Part shown: piece by piece, positions 56,654-64,000 of the stretch
Numbering within the stretch: the first letter of the stretch is position 1
Layout of the letters: every line of letters starts with the position of its first letter
NCBI GenBank assembly: GCA_033794685.1
Contig: JARAYZ010000001.1
DNA: 64,000 nucleotides
Direction: 5' to 3' (one strand)
Origin: Lentzea sp033794685
GTDB lineage: Bacteria > Actinomycetota > Actinomycetes > Mycobacteriales > Pseudonocardiaceae
Program-made: the position numbers and the translations under genes
Notes under the pieces: model-generated
What the model was told of the DNA's origin: nothing
The model's database searches: none
The model's input: only the letters and a program-made list of their open reading frames with translations

Positions 56654-59325
56654 TGGACGGCGTTCGGTTCGGGGTGCTGGGGCCGCTGCTCGTCACGCAC
56701 GAGGGGCGCGAGGTCCGCGTTCCCGCAGGCCAGCCCCAACAGGTCCTGGTGGTGCTGCTCCTGCACGCCGGCCGGACCGTCAGCGTCGACCACCTCATGT
56801 CGGTCCTCTGGGACGGCGATCCGCCTCTCAGCGCGCGCAAGGCCGTGCAGGTGCACGTCTCGCAGCTCAGGCGGGCCCTGAAAGAACTCCCGGGCGTGTC
56901 GCTGGAGTGGGTGCGGCACGGCTACCGGCTCGACATCCCCGAACGGTCGCTCGACCTGCGGCTCTTCCGCGACGCCCAGGACCCGGACGAGGCCCTGGGG
57001 TACTGGCGGGGGCCCGCGCTGGCCGAGCTGACCACGGACACCCGGCTCGCGCACCAGCTGGAGGAGGAACGGCTCGGGGCCGTCGAGAGACGCGCCGACA
57101 AGGCGATCAGGGCCGGCCGCCACCACGACGTCATCGGTGAGCTGACCGGGTACGTCACCGAACACCCGACCAGGGAACGGCTGCGCGGCGCGCTGATGGT
57201 CGCCCTGCACCGCAGCGGACGGCAGGCGGACGCGCTCAGAACGTACGACGAGGGCCGCCGCCGACTGGCCGAGGAGCTGGGCCTCGACCCCGGCCAGGAG
57301 CTCAAGGACCTGCACGCGGCGATCCTGCGGGGCGACATCCCCGCCGTGCCGCGCGAACTGCCCGCGAGGCCTGACCCGTTCGTGGGACGCGCTGCGGAGA
57401 TCGAGCTGATCACGGACTCGGCCGACACCGTGATCGCCGTGCACGGGCCGGGTGGGCAGGGCAAGAGCGCGCTCGCCACCGCCGCCGCGCACGCGATGGC
57501 GGAACGTTTCCCGGACGGACAGCTCTACGCCGACCTGCACGGCGCGACACCGGGCCGTTCGCCGCTGTCCCCCGCCGAGGTGGTCCGACGGTTCCTGCGC
57601 GCTCTGGGCACGCCGCCGCTGGCCGTTCCGACGGACGCCTCCGAGGCCGCCGCGCTCTACCGGTCGACGCTCGCCAGGCGGAAGGTGCTGGTGCTGCTCG
57701 ACAACGCGGTGGACGCGGCTCAGGTCGGCCCGCTGCTGCCCGGCGAACCCGGTTCCACGGTGCTGATCACCAGCCGCCGGATGCTCGCGACGCTGAGCGC
57801 CCGGCACGTCCGGCTCGACCCGTTGCCCGAGGCCGACGCGCTGCGGTTGCTGGGCGACGACAGCGCGGCGGCCAAGCAGGTCGCGCGGGCCTGCGACCAC
57901 CTGCCGCTGGCGCTGACGATCGCGGCCGCCCGGCTGCGGTCGAGGCCGGACTGGACGACCGCGACGCTCGCGAAACGGCTCGCGGACCGGCGGCATCGAC
58001 TGGACGAGCTGGACTTCGACGACCTCGGTGTCCGGTCGAGCTTCCAGCTGAGCTTCGAGGGCCTGAACGCCGGTTCGACCAGGGCGTTCAGCCTGCTGTG
58101 CTGCCTGACCGTGCCTTCCGTCAGCGAGCCGGTGCTGCAGGCGTTGCTCGGGCAGGACGACGTGGACCGCGCGCTGGACCCGTTGGTGGACGCCAAACTC
58201 GTGGAGCCGTGCGGACCCGAGCGGTACCGGGTGCACGACCTGCTGCGGTTGTTCGGCGCCGAGCACGTGACCGACGAGAAGCAGGACGCACTGGCCCGCG
58301 CGCTCACGCACTACCGCTCGACGCTGGCCGCGGCGCTGAAGAAGCTGCGGCCACACGCCTATGGCGCGCTCACGTACGCCGCCGCCCAGCAGGACATCGG
58401 CGAACCGTTGCGGTGGCTGACCGACGAGGCGGAGAACCTGCTGGCGGCAGCGCGTTCCACGGTCGGATCAGCGGCCTTGGCCGAGCACGCCCTCGCGATC
58501 GCGCACATGCTCTACCCGCACCTGTTCAAGCAGGACAGGGTCGCGGACCTGATCGAGCTGGGCCAGATCGCGGACCAGGCCGCGCGCACGGTCGGCACCT
58601 CGGCCGCGGTGCAGACGGCGCTGCTGGTCCAGTCTGCGGCGAACCGCCGGATCGGCTCGTTCGAGATCGCCCGCGCCCAGCTGGAGGAGGTGCTGGAGGC
58701 CCGCTCGAACGACCCGTTCGGACAGGGCCGTGCGCTCGCCGGCATCGGCACGATCCAGCGCGAACTGGGTGAGCTGGAGCAGGCGGCGTTGACCCTGACG
58801 CGGGCGATCGAACTCACCGAGGAGCACGGACCCGCTGGCGCGCAACGGGTTCCGCTGTCCGCACTGGCCCAGGTGCACCAGGTCGCCGGACGGTACGAGC
58901 TCGCGCTCGACGCGGCGACGTCGAGTCTCGAGCACGCGCGTGAGCACGAAGACGCCGCGGGAACGGCGTACGCGCTGGCTTCTCAGGGGCAGGCGCTGTT
59001 CAAGCTCGGGCGGCTGGCCGACGCCGAGGCCGTGCTGAGCGAATGCATCGAACTGTGCCGCGTGACGGGTGAGCACAACGACGAGTGGCAGGCGTTGCTG
59101 TGCCGCGCGGAAGTGCTGCTGGCGGCGGGAAAGACCGAACTGGCCACAAAGGACGCCGAGCGGTGCGTCGAGATCACCGGCGCGCGAGGCGACCGTTACG
59201 GCGAGGGCGTCGCCCATCTCGTGCTCTCCAGGGCAGGCCTGGAAAAGCACGCGGACCGGGCGGCCGAACTGCTCGGCACGCCCGGTCTGCGCAGGGACAA
59301 CCTGTTGGACGGTCTGCTCCGCTGA
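56653..59325 (+). CDS. SARP/AfsR-type regulator with STAND ATPase and TPR domain
   Basis: The 890-residue product shows the SARP winged helix (VRFGVLGPLLVTHEGREVRV, then VHVSQLRRAL), BTAD to about residue 230, NB-ARC with P-loop AVHGPGGQGKSALATA near residue 268 and VLVLLDNAVDAAQV as Walker B, and a TPR-like C-terminal third. The architecture is that of AfsR-like global regulators of secondary metabolism. It is the second SARP in the window and differs in its C-terminal TPR content. Start GTG 56653. Confidence 0.9.
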   Translation: MDGVRFGVLGPLLVTHEGREVRVPAGQPQQVLVVLLLHAGRTVSVDHLMSVLWDGDPPLSARKAVQVHVSQLRRALKELPGVSLEWVRHGYRLDIPERSLDLRLFRDAQDPDEALGYWRGPALAELTTDTRLAHQLEEERLGAVERRADKAIRAGRHHDVIGELTGYVTEHPTRERLRGALMVALHRSGRQADALRTYDEGRRRLAEELGLDPGQELKDLHAAILRGDIPAVPRELPARPDPFVGRAAEIELITDSADTVIAVHGPGGQGKSALATAAAHAMAERFPDGQLYADLHGATPGRSPLSPAEVVRRFLRALGTPPLAVPTDASEAAALYRSTLARRKVLVLLDNAVDAAQVGPLLPGEPGSTVLITSRRMLATLSARHVRLDPLPEADALRLLGDDSAAAKQVARACDHLPLALTIAAARLRSRPDWTTATLAKRLADRRHRLDELDFDDLGVRSSFQLSFEGLNAGSTRAFSLLCCLTVPSVSEPVLQALLGQDDVDRALDPLVDAKLVEPCGPERYRVHDLLRLFGAEHVTDEKQDALARALTHYRSTLAAALKKLRPHAYGALTYAAAQQDIGEPLRWLTDEAENLLAAARSTVGSAALAEHALAIAHMLYPHLFKQDRVADLIELGQIADQAARTVGTSAAVQTALLVQSAANRRIGSFEIARAQLEEVLEARSNDPFGQGRALAGIGTIQRELGELEQAALTLTRAIELTEEHGPAGAQRVPLSALAQVHQVAGRYELALDAATSSLEHAREHEDAAGTAYALASQGQALFKLGRLADAEAVLSECIELCRVTGEHNDEWQALLCRAEVLLAAGKTELATKDAERCVEITGARGDRYGEGVAHLVLSRAGLEKHADRAAELLGTPGLRRDNLLDGLLR

Positions 59326-59357
59326 TCAGGGAGCCGTTACCGCGGTCGTGCGGAGGT

Positions 59358-59783
59358 TCAGCACCGCTGGCTCGTCGCGGCGGAACCCTCACCGCCGGAC
59401 CATTCGAGCTGGCCGTACGCCTTGGTGCACTTGGTCAACGTGTTGGCACCGGAGGACCAGACCTCCTTCTGGTGGTTCCCGCCGCACTTGTAGTCCTCCA
59501 GGCCGGAGCTGGTGGACACCCCCGAGCAGGCCCACCAGGTGCCGCTGTGCGAGTTGCGGAAGCCCTCCCACACGTAGGTGTAGGACCAGTTCTTGTTGCA
59601 GCCCTTGAACTGCTTCACCGAGGCGATCGTCGTGCCGCCCGACTTGACGTAGGCGGTGGTGCCGATCTTCGTCGAGTCGGTGCAGTGCGGGTTGGTCTCG
59701 GCGTTCGCCGGCGACGCGATCCCGAGCAGCGCGCCCATGACGAGCGCCGCGGTGCCGACGATACCGGCGATCTTGCTGAACAT
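59358..59783 (-). CDS. Secreted protein of unknown family (141 aa)
   Basis: A signal peptide (KIAGIVGTAALVMGALLGIA) ends near PANAE. The mature part is small, has six Cys and many aromatic residues, and includes QFKGCNKNWSYTYVWEGF and SHSGTWWACSG. It looks like a disulfide-stabilised secreted protein. It is downstream of the DUF2690-like gene by 74 nt on the same strand and may be co-transcribed with it. Confidence 0.65.
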   Translation of the reverse strand: MFSKIAGIVGTAALVMGALLGIASPANAETNPHCTDSTKIGTTAYVKSGGTTIASVKQFKGCNKNWSYTYVWEGFRNSHSGTWWACSGVSTSSGLEDYKCGGNHQKEVWSSGANTLTKCTKAYGQLEWSGGEGSAATSQRC

Positions 59784-59857
59784 GCTTCTCCCTCAACGGT
59801 TCTTGCGGTGGCGTGCACGAAGTCAGTCGGTGATGTAGCCGGTCACGGCGCGCCCCC

Positions 59858-60277
59858 TCAGCAAGCGCTCGACGCGAGACGGGCGGTGCGGTGCACGCCG
59901 TTCTTGTCGACGTAGAGCACCTCGCCGCGGGCGCAGCCGGGCGCGTGGACCATGTTTCCCCAGTGGTCGCCGGACGTTCCCGCCGCGACGAAGCCGACGC
60001 GGTCGCTGCCCGACCACACGGTGATGCGCAGAGCCGAGTCGCCGCCGGAGTAGTTCGAGACGCGCACCCAGTTCGTCCTGCAACCAGGCGACCACCGCAG
60101 CTCCGCGGTGCCGCCCGTGTACATGGGCGCGGTGTCGGCGGTCGTCGAACCACCGCCGCACCCGGCGGACACCGGGTCCTTGTCGTTGCATCCACGCCCG
60201 CTGCAGGACGCGGCCTGCGCGTCCGGTGCCAGGAGGAGCGTGAACGCGGCTGCCGCGATCAGGGCCGTCGACTTCAT
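59858..60277 (-). CDS. DUF2690-like secreted protein (139 aa)
   Basis: A signal peptide (STALIAAAAFTLLLAPDAQA) is followed by CSGRGCNDKDPVSAGC, the Cys/Asp pattern of the DUF2690 family. The rest (ELRWSPGCRTNWVRVSNYSG) is beta-like and Cys-containing. Function unknown; family members are exported by Streptomyces and relatives. It precedes another small secreted protein. Confidence 0.75.
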   Translation of the reverse strand: MKSTALIAAAAFTLLLAPDAQAASCSGRGCNDKDPVSAGCGGGSTTADTAPMYTGGTAELRWSPGCRTNWVRVSNYSGGDSALRITVWSGSDRVGFVAAGTSGDHWGNMVHAPGCARGEVLYVDKNGVHRTARLASSAC

Positions 60278-60407
60278 GGCGCCGACACTGCTGATGAGCG
60301 CTCACAGCGACCTGACAGCTACACCTCGTCAGATGTCAGCGGGGTGTCAGAAGGGCACGTCAGCGAGCGGTGCGTGATCGGTCAGCGGCGCCGGTCAGGG
60401 TGGCGCC

Positions 60408-61070
60408 ATGACGTGGTTGCGCAAGCCCTGGGTGGGCCCGTTGGCGTTCGTGGTGGTGGCGTTCGTGGCGTTCTCACTACCGCCCTACCTGACCGGTGAT
60501 CGTCTGCAGTCACGCGTGCAGTCGGACTGGGGACCGCATTACCCCCTGCTCGTCGTGCACGTCGTCTGCGCGTCGATCGCCATCATCACGTGCGTGGTGC
60601 AGATCTGGCCGTGGTTCCGCAGCCGCTTTCCCGCATGGCACCGCCGTATCGGCCGTGTCTACGTGCTGGCCGGTGTGCTGCCGTCCGGTCTGGCCGGCCT
60701 GGTCATCGGTTACATGACGCCGTACGGCCCGGTGGCGATGGTCAGCACGCTGATGCTCGCCCCGTTGTGGCTGGCCTTCACCCTGCTGGCGTGGCGTGCG
60801 GCCCGGCAGCGCCGGTTCGGCGACCACCGCAAGTGGATGATCCGCAGCTTCGTGCTGACGATCTCGATCATCACCAACCGGATCTGGGGCGCGATCGCGT
60901 TCGTGCTGCTGGCGGACCGGATCCCCGAGGCGGAACTGCCGAACACGATCGCGGGGATCGCGACGTGGACCGGGTGGACGATCCCGCTGCTGGCCTCGCA
61001 GTGGTGGCTGGAGCGCAAGCCCCGGCGCAAGGTTCCCGTCGAGCAGCGCGAGGCCGTCAGCGTGGGCTGA
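60408..61070 (+). CDS. DUF2306 membrane protein
   Basis: The 220-residue product has about six hydrophobic segments (for example PLAFVVVAFVAFSLPPY, LVVHVVCASIAIITCVVQIW) and the DUF2306 features HRRIGRVYVLAGVLPSGLAG and FGDHRKWMIRSFVLTISII. Function unknown. It is 33 nt upstream of the cyclophilin gene but that gene has its own apparent promoter. Confidence 0.85.
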   Translation: MTWLRKPWVGPLAFVVVAFVAFSLPPYLTGDRLQSRVQSDWGPHYPLLVVHVVCASIAIITCVVQIWPWFRSRFPAWHRRIGRVYVLAGVLPSGLAGLVIGYMTPYGPVAMVSTLMLAPLWLAFTLLAWRAARQRRFGDHRKWMIRSFVLTISIITNRIWGAIAFVLLADRIPEAELPNTIAGIATWTGWTIPLLASQWWLERKPRRKVPVEQREAVSVG

Positions 61071-61089
61071 CAACGGGTTGGGGGGCGGC

Positions 61090-61104
61090 TACGGTCAGTT
61101 CGCA
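61090..61104 (+). promoter_or_regulatory. Possible leaderless promoter (-10 TACGGT)
   Basis: TACGGT at 61090-61095 lies eight bases before ATG 61104. Confidence 0.35.
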
Positions 61105-61742
61105 TGAGGCTACTGCTCGCTGTCCTGATGATGGTCGTCCTCGCCCCGGTCGCATCCGCCGCACCGGCGACTCCCACGGCGAAGTGCGAGTTCATCCCGA
61201 CGCCGGACAACCCGGCCGCACGCCCGGTCCAGCCGCCCAGCGCCGTCGTGCCCGCGCGCGGCACCGTGAAGGTCACCATCGTGACGAACTACGGCGTGGT
61301 CGTCGCGAACCTAGACCGCGCGAACGCCCCGTGCGGCGTGGAGAACTTCGCCCACCTGGCGCGGAGCTGGTTCTACACGATGTCGCAGTGCTGGCGCCTG
61401 ACCGACACCACGCGCCTGGGCGTGCTGCAGTGCGGCGACATCTACCGCGCCGAGGAGGGCGGCCCCGGCTACCGGTTCGCCGACGAGGTGACCGGCGAGG
61501 AGACCTACCCGCGCGGCACCATCGCGTACGGGAACCAGGGACCGGGCACGAACGGCAGCGAGTTCTTCATCGTGCACTCGTTCGCCAACATCAAGCCGCT
61601 CTACACCGTGATGGGTCACGTCACCTACGGCATGGACACGCTGGACCGGATCGTGAAGGCCGGGATCGTGCCGCAGCCGGACGGCCTCCTCGACGGGGCA
61701 CCGAAGAAGCCGGTCAAGATCCTGCACGTGCTCGCCCACTAG
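61104..61742 (+). CDS. Secreted cyclophilin-type peptidyl-prolyl isomerase
   Basis: A signal peptide (LLLAVLMMVVLAPVASAA) precedes the cyclophilin core: NYGVVVANLDRANAPCGVEN, GPGYRFADEVTGE, TNGSEFFIVHS and YTVMGHVTYGMDTLDRI. The catalytic-type Arg normally in FHR is replaced near QCWRLTDTT, where CWRL occupies the site. It would assist protein folding outside the membrane. Length 212 aa. Confidence 0.85.
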   Translation: MRLLLAVLMMVVLAPVASAAPATPTAKCEFIPTPDNPAARPVQPPSAVVPARGTVKVTIVTNYGVVVANLDRANAPCGVENFAHLARSWFYTMSQCWRLTDTTRLGVLQCGDIYRAEEGGPGYRFADEVTGEETYPRGTIAYGNQGPGTNGSEFFIVHSFANIKPLYTVMGHVTYGMDTLDRIVKAGIVPQPDGLLDGAPKKPVKILHVLAH

Positions 61743-61764
61743 GAAGGCGAGTCCCCGCGGTGGT

Positions 61765-61777
61765 TAGTGTGGGCCGG
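61765..61777 (+). promoter_or_regulatory. Probable leaderless promoter (-10 TAGTGT)
   Basis: TAGTGT at 61765-61770 lies six bases before GTG 61777. Confidence 0.4.
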
Positions 61778-62520
61778 TGCGAAAGATCCTGGTCATCGGC
61801 ATCGGCGCGGGCAACCCCGACCACCTGACGGTGCAGGCCGTCAAGGCGTTGCAGACGGTCGACGTGTACTTCGTGCTGGACAAGGGTTCCGTGAAGCAGG
61901 AGCTCGTCGACCTGCGCGCGTCGATCCTCACCGAACACGTGACGCGCCCGTACCGCTGGGTGGAGGGCCGGGACCCGGACCGCGACCGCACCCCCGCCGA
62001 CTACCAGGCGACGATCGACGCCTGGCGCCGCGACCGCGCCGACGTCGTCCTGGGGCTGTTCTCCGAACTGGGCGAGGACGAGGTAGGAGCTTTCCTGGTG
62101 TGGGGCGACCCGTCGCTCTACGACTCGACCCTCGCGATCCTCGACGACCTGCTGGCGCGCGGCGAGTCGTTCGAGGTCGAGGTGATCCCCGGCGTCACGT
62201 CGGTGGCCGCCCTGACCGCGGGCCACCGCGTGGCGCTGAACCAGGTCGGCAAGCCGGTGCAGATCACGACCGGCCGCCGCCTGGCCGCCGGGTGGCCGTC
62301 CGATGTGGACGACGTGGCCGTGATGCTGGACGCGTCGTACTCGTTCGAGGGCGTGGACCCGGACACGTGGATCTACTGGGGTGCCTACCTCGGCATGCCG
62401 GACGAGATCCTGGTGTCGGGGCGGGTCGGGGACGTGGCGGCGGAGATCCGCGAGGTGCGCAGCGAAGCCCGTGAGCGCAAGGGCTGGATCATGGACACCT
62501 ACCTGCTGCGTCGCCCCTAG
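61777..62520 (+). CDS. cobF: Precorrin-6A synthase (deacetylating), CobF
   Basis: The 247-residue product has the tetrapyrrole methylase start ILVIGIGAGNPDHLTVQAVK, VYFVLDKGSVKQELVDLR of the CobF subgroup, and AFLVWGDPSLYDSTLAIL and VEVIPGVTSVAALTAG, which bind SAM. It methylates precorrin-5 at C-1 and releases acetate in the aerobic cobalamin pathway. No other cob gene is in the window, so the pathway genes are dispersed. It overlaps the convergent TetR gene by 4 nt. Confidence 0.9.
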   Translation: MRKILVIGIGAGNPDHLTVQAVKALQTVDVYFVLDKGSVKQELVDLRASILTEHVTRPYRWVEGRDPDRDRTPADYQATIDAWRRDRADVVLGLFSELGEDEVGAFLVWGDPSLYDSTLAILDDLLARGESFEVEVIPGVTSVAALTAGHRVALNQVGKPVQITTGRRLAAGWPSDVDDVAVMLDASYSFEGVDPDTWIYWGAYLGMPDEILVSGRVGDVAAEIREVRSEARERKGWIMDTYLLRRP

Positions 62521-63041
62521 GCCAGGAGCTTCGCGACCGAGCGGACCACCAGGTCACGGGACGCGACCGGCGTCGAGAACGCCAGTATCGACATGTGCAC
62601 GACGAGGCTCAGCAGCTCCTCGGCACCGAAGTCCGCCGGCACCCGGCCGTCGCGCTGCGCCTCCTCGATGGCGGCGACCTTCACGACGTGCGCGTCGGCC
62701 TCGGCCTTGTTGATCGCCTCGAAGCCGCTCTCCAGCCGGTGGTAGCCCGCCAGGCGCAGCAGTTCGGGCTGCCGCTCGTAGGTGTCGAAGAGGCGGCCCG
62801 CGTACCCCGGCAGGTCGTCGGGGGTGATGGGGGTCGCTTCGAGCACCAGGGAGATCTGGATCTTCAGGACCTCGTCGAAGAGCTCCTCCTTGCTGCCGAA
62901 GTAGGCGTAGATCATCGCCTTGTTGCACCCCGCCTTGGCGGCGATGCGGTCGACCCGTGCTCCCGCGATGCCGTACGTGGCGAACTCCGCCAGCGCCGCT
63001 TCCAGCAGTTTCGTCTTCGTCGCCTCTTTGTCCCTCACCAC
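62517..63041 (-). CDS. TetR family regulator of the SDR gene
   Basis: The 174-residue product has a TetR HTH (KLLEAALAEFATYGIAGARV, then IAAKAGCNKAMIYAYFGSKE) and a C-terminal domain with DLPGYAGRLFD, shared with the regulator at 25535. It starts at GTG 63041 (or 63038). It is divergent from an SDR gene with two matching operator sites between them, so it very likely represses both genes. Confidence 0.9.
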   Translation of the reverse strand: MVRDKEATKTKLLEAALAEFATYGIAGARVDRIAAKAGCNKAMIYAYFGSKEELFDEVLKIQISLVLEATPITPDDLPGYAGRLFDTYERQPELLRLAGYHRLESGFEAINKAEADAHVVKVAAIEEAQRDGRVPADFGAEELLSLVVHMSILAFSTPVASRDLVVRSVAKLLA

Positions 63042-63047
63042 GGCCTC

Positions 63048-63068
63048 AGCTTAACCAACTGGTTGGTT
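63048..63068 (-). promoter_or_regulatory. Operator 1 and TetR promoter
   Basis: AACCAACTGGTTGGTT (63053-63068) is a near-perfect palindrome. TAAGCT on the minus strand (63048-63053) is six bases before GTG 63041, so the operator lies directly upstream of the -10 box. Confidence 0.7.
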
Positions 63069-63098
63069 GACAGCCAGCGCATGCCGTGCCAATCTGGC

Positions 63099-63114
63099 AA
63101 CCAACCAGTTAGTT
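63099..63114 (+). promoter_or_regulatory. Operator 2 near the SDR gene
   Basis: AACCAACCAGTTAGTT is almost the reverse complement of operator 1, with centres 46 bp apart. It lies 20 nt upstream of ATG 63134 and would block SDR transcription. Confidence 0.7.
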
Positions 63115-63133
63115 GCAAAGCAAGGAGTCGGAC

Positions 63134-63949
63134 ATGAAGGTCGCACTGGTCACGGGAGCGTCGTCGGGCATCGGCGAGTCCACCGCGGTCGAACTGCACA
63201 AGGCCGGGTACACGGTCTACGCGGCCGCACGCCGGGTGCAGCGGATGGAAGGGCTGGCGCAGCAGGGCATCCGGGTGCTGGAGATGGACGTGACGCGGGA
63301 CGAGTCGATGGTCGCGGGGGTCAAGAAGGTCATCGCGGAGGCCGGCCGGATCGACGTGCTCGTGAACAACGCCGGCTACGGGTCGTACGGCGCGGTCGAG
63401 GACGTGCCGCTGGACGAGGCGCGGTACCAGTTCGAGGTCAACGTGTTCGGGCTGGCGCGGCTGGTCCAGCTGGTGTCGCCGCACATGCGGGAGGCCGGAA
63501 GCGGGCGGATCGTCAACGTCTCGTCCATCGGCGGGCGGATCTACGAGCCGCTCGGGGCCTGGTACCACTCGACCAAGTTCGCGGTCGAGGGGTTGAGCGA
63601 CTCGCTGCGGCTCGAGCTGAAGCCGTTCGGGATTGACGTCGTGGTGATCCAGCCCGGCGGCATCAAGACCGAGTGGGGCGGGATCGCGGTCGAGAACCTG
63701 AAGAAGACGTCCGGCGGCGGGGCGTACGCGGGGCAGGTCAAGCAGTTGGCCGGGGTCTTCTCGCAGATGGAACGCGCGAGCGAGCCCAAGGTGATCGCGG
63801 ACGTGATCGTGAAGGCGGCGCAGGCCCGCAGGCCCCGCACGAGGTACGCGGCGGGGTTCGGGGCGCGACCGATCCTGTTCGCCCGCAGGGTGTTGTCCGA
63901 CCGGGCGTTCGACGCGATGTTCCTCGGGGCGATGCGCCGGTTCGCCTAA
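63134..63949 (+). CDS. Short-chain dehydrogenase/reductase (classical SDR)
   Basis: The 271-residue product has the SDR cofactor motif VALVTGASSGIGEST, NNAG in VLVNNAGYG, and the catalytic Ser-Tyr-Lys (VNVSSIGG and YHSTK). An Arg at the end of the second strand (AAARR) favours NADP(H). AAGGAG stands about 7 nt before ATG 63134. It is divergent from, and probably repressed by, the TetR gene. The window ends 51 nt downstream with no further gene. Confidence 0.9.
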   Translation: MKVALVTGASSGIGESTAVELHKAGYTVYAAARRVQRMEGLAQQGIRVLEMDVTRDESMVAGVKKVIAEAGRIDVLVNNAGYGSYGAVEDVPLDEARYQFEVNVFGLARLVQLVSPHMREAGSGRIVNVSSIGGRIYEPLGAWYHSTKFAVEGLSDSLRLELKPFGIDVVVIQPGGIKTEWGGIAVENLKKTSGGGAYAGQVKQLAGVFSQMERASEPKVIADVIVKAAQARRPRTRYAAGFGARPILFARRVLSDRAFDAMFLGAMRRFA

Positions 63950-64000
63950 CCTCTGTTGATCCCTTTTGACCAGGTACCTTCGGTTCAGAACCACCGAGGG

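Noticed and set aside
1..64000. CRISPR arrays, tRNA or rRNA genes, insertion sequences and phage genes.
   Set aside because: No spaced repeat arrays, tRNA arm patterns, transposase, integrase or phage structural motifs were seen.

Overview
The window is a GC-rich stretch of an actinomycete chromosome. Gene families and style (tandem SARP/AfsR-type and LAL regulators, a DUF574 methyltransferase, DUF2690 secreted proteins, an XRE-ImmA-7TM-FAD cassette, GTG/TTG starts, many apparently leaderless promoters) suggest an order such as Pseudonocardiales (Lentzea/Saccharothrix-like). That placement is inference. I see no rRNA, tRNA, CRISPR array, transposase, integrase or phage gene. It reads as an accessory, regulation- and secretion-rich chromosomal region.

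Layout. 1-5.2 kb: end of a GT2-GtrA glycosyltransferase, a Tat-exported M15-like peptidase, a DUF2252 protein and a glycosyltransferase-TetR pair with a large palindrome over its start. 5.2-10.2 kb: a GGDEF protein with a C-terminal winged-helix-like part, divergent from a four-gene cassette (double-HTH XRE regulator, ImmA/IrrE metallopeptidase, 7-TM protein, FAD oxidoreductase). 10.2-12.5 kb: a VOC/WYL divergent pair with a palindromic operator, GC-rich repeats and DUF4262. 12.6-17.5 kb: the most striking locus, a small membrane-type peptide, a 1010-residue TPR-CHAT-TIR fusion, an ECF sigma factor and a TPR protein. 17.6-25.5 kb: DUF574 methyltransferase, secreted PI-PLC with ricin lectin domain, a second ECF sigma coupled to an LCP protein, a LAL regulator and a secreted C39-like cysteine peptidase. 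25.5-31 kb: TetR and two macrolide-type glycosyltransferases, a STAS protein, the remnant of a response regulator, a shortened FAD-linked oxidase and a LysR regulator.

31-45.8 kb: a divergent EF-Tu paralogue, a tightly overlapping five-gene operon (nucleotidyltransferase, BON, metallophosphoesterase, TPP enzyme, LLM flavin oxidoreductase), small zinc-ribbon proteins, an SRPBCC-hydrolase pair, an MFS exporter, DUF2000/AraC and a SARP-STAND regulator. 45.8-50.6 kb: a FAD monooxygenase, an AA10 LPMO (copper-dependent chitin/cellulose oxidase) followed 4 nt later by a DUF305 lipoprotein, with a DasR-type dre palindrome upstream, a second DUF305 protein and a prolyl aminopeptidase. 50.6-59.3 kb: tannase-like esterase, APC permease and a membrane GGDEF/HD-GYP protein on one strand, then a second SARP-STAND regulator. 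59.3-64 kb: two secreted proteins, DUF2306, a secreted cyclophilin, cobF, and a TetR/SDR divergent pair with two related operators.

Themes. The region combines polymer and lipid attack at the cell surface (LPMO, PI-PLC, tannase, peptidases) with dense signalling: two ECF sigmas, two SARPs, a LAL, five or more local repressors each beside its probable target and operator, and two c-di-GMP proteins. Several genes have internal losses (response-regulator scar, shortened FAD oxidase, shortened monooxygenase, degenerate HD-GYP), so part of the region may be decaying. Starts were chosen from visible ribosome-binding sites or TANNNT boxes 6-8 nt upstream; they are predictions.
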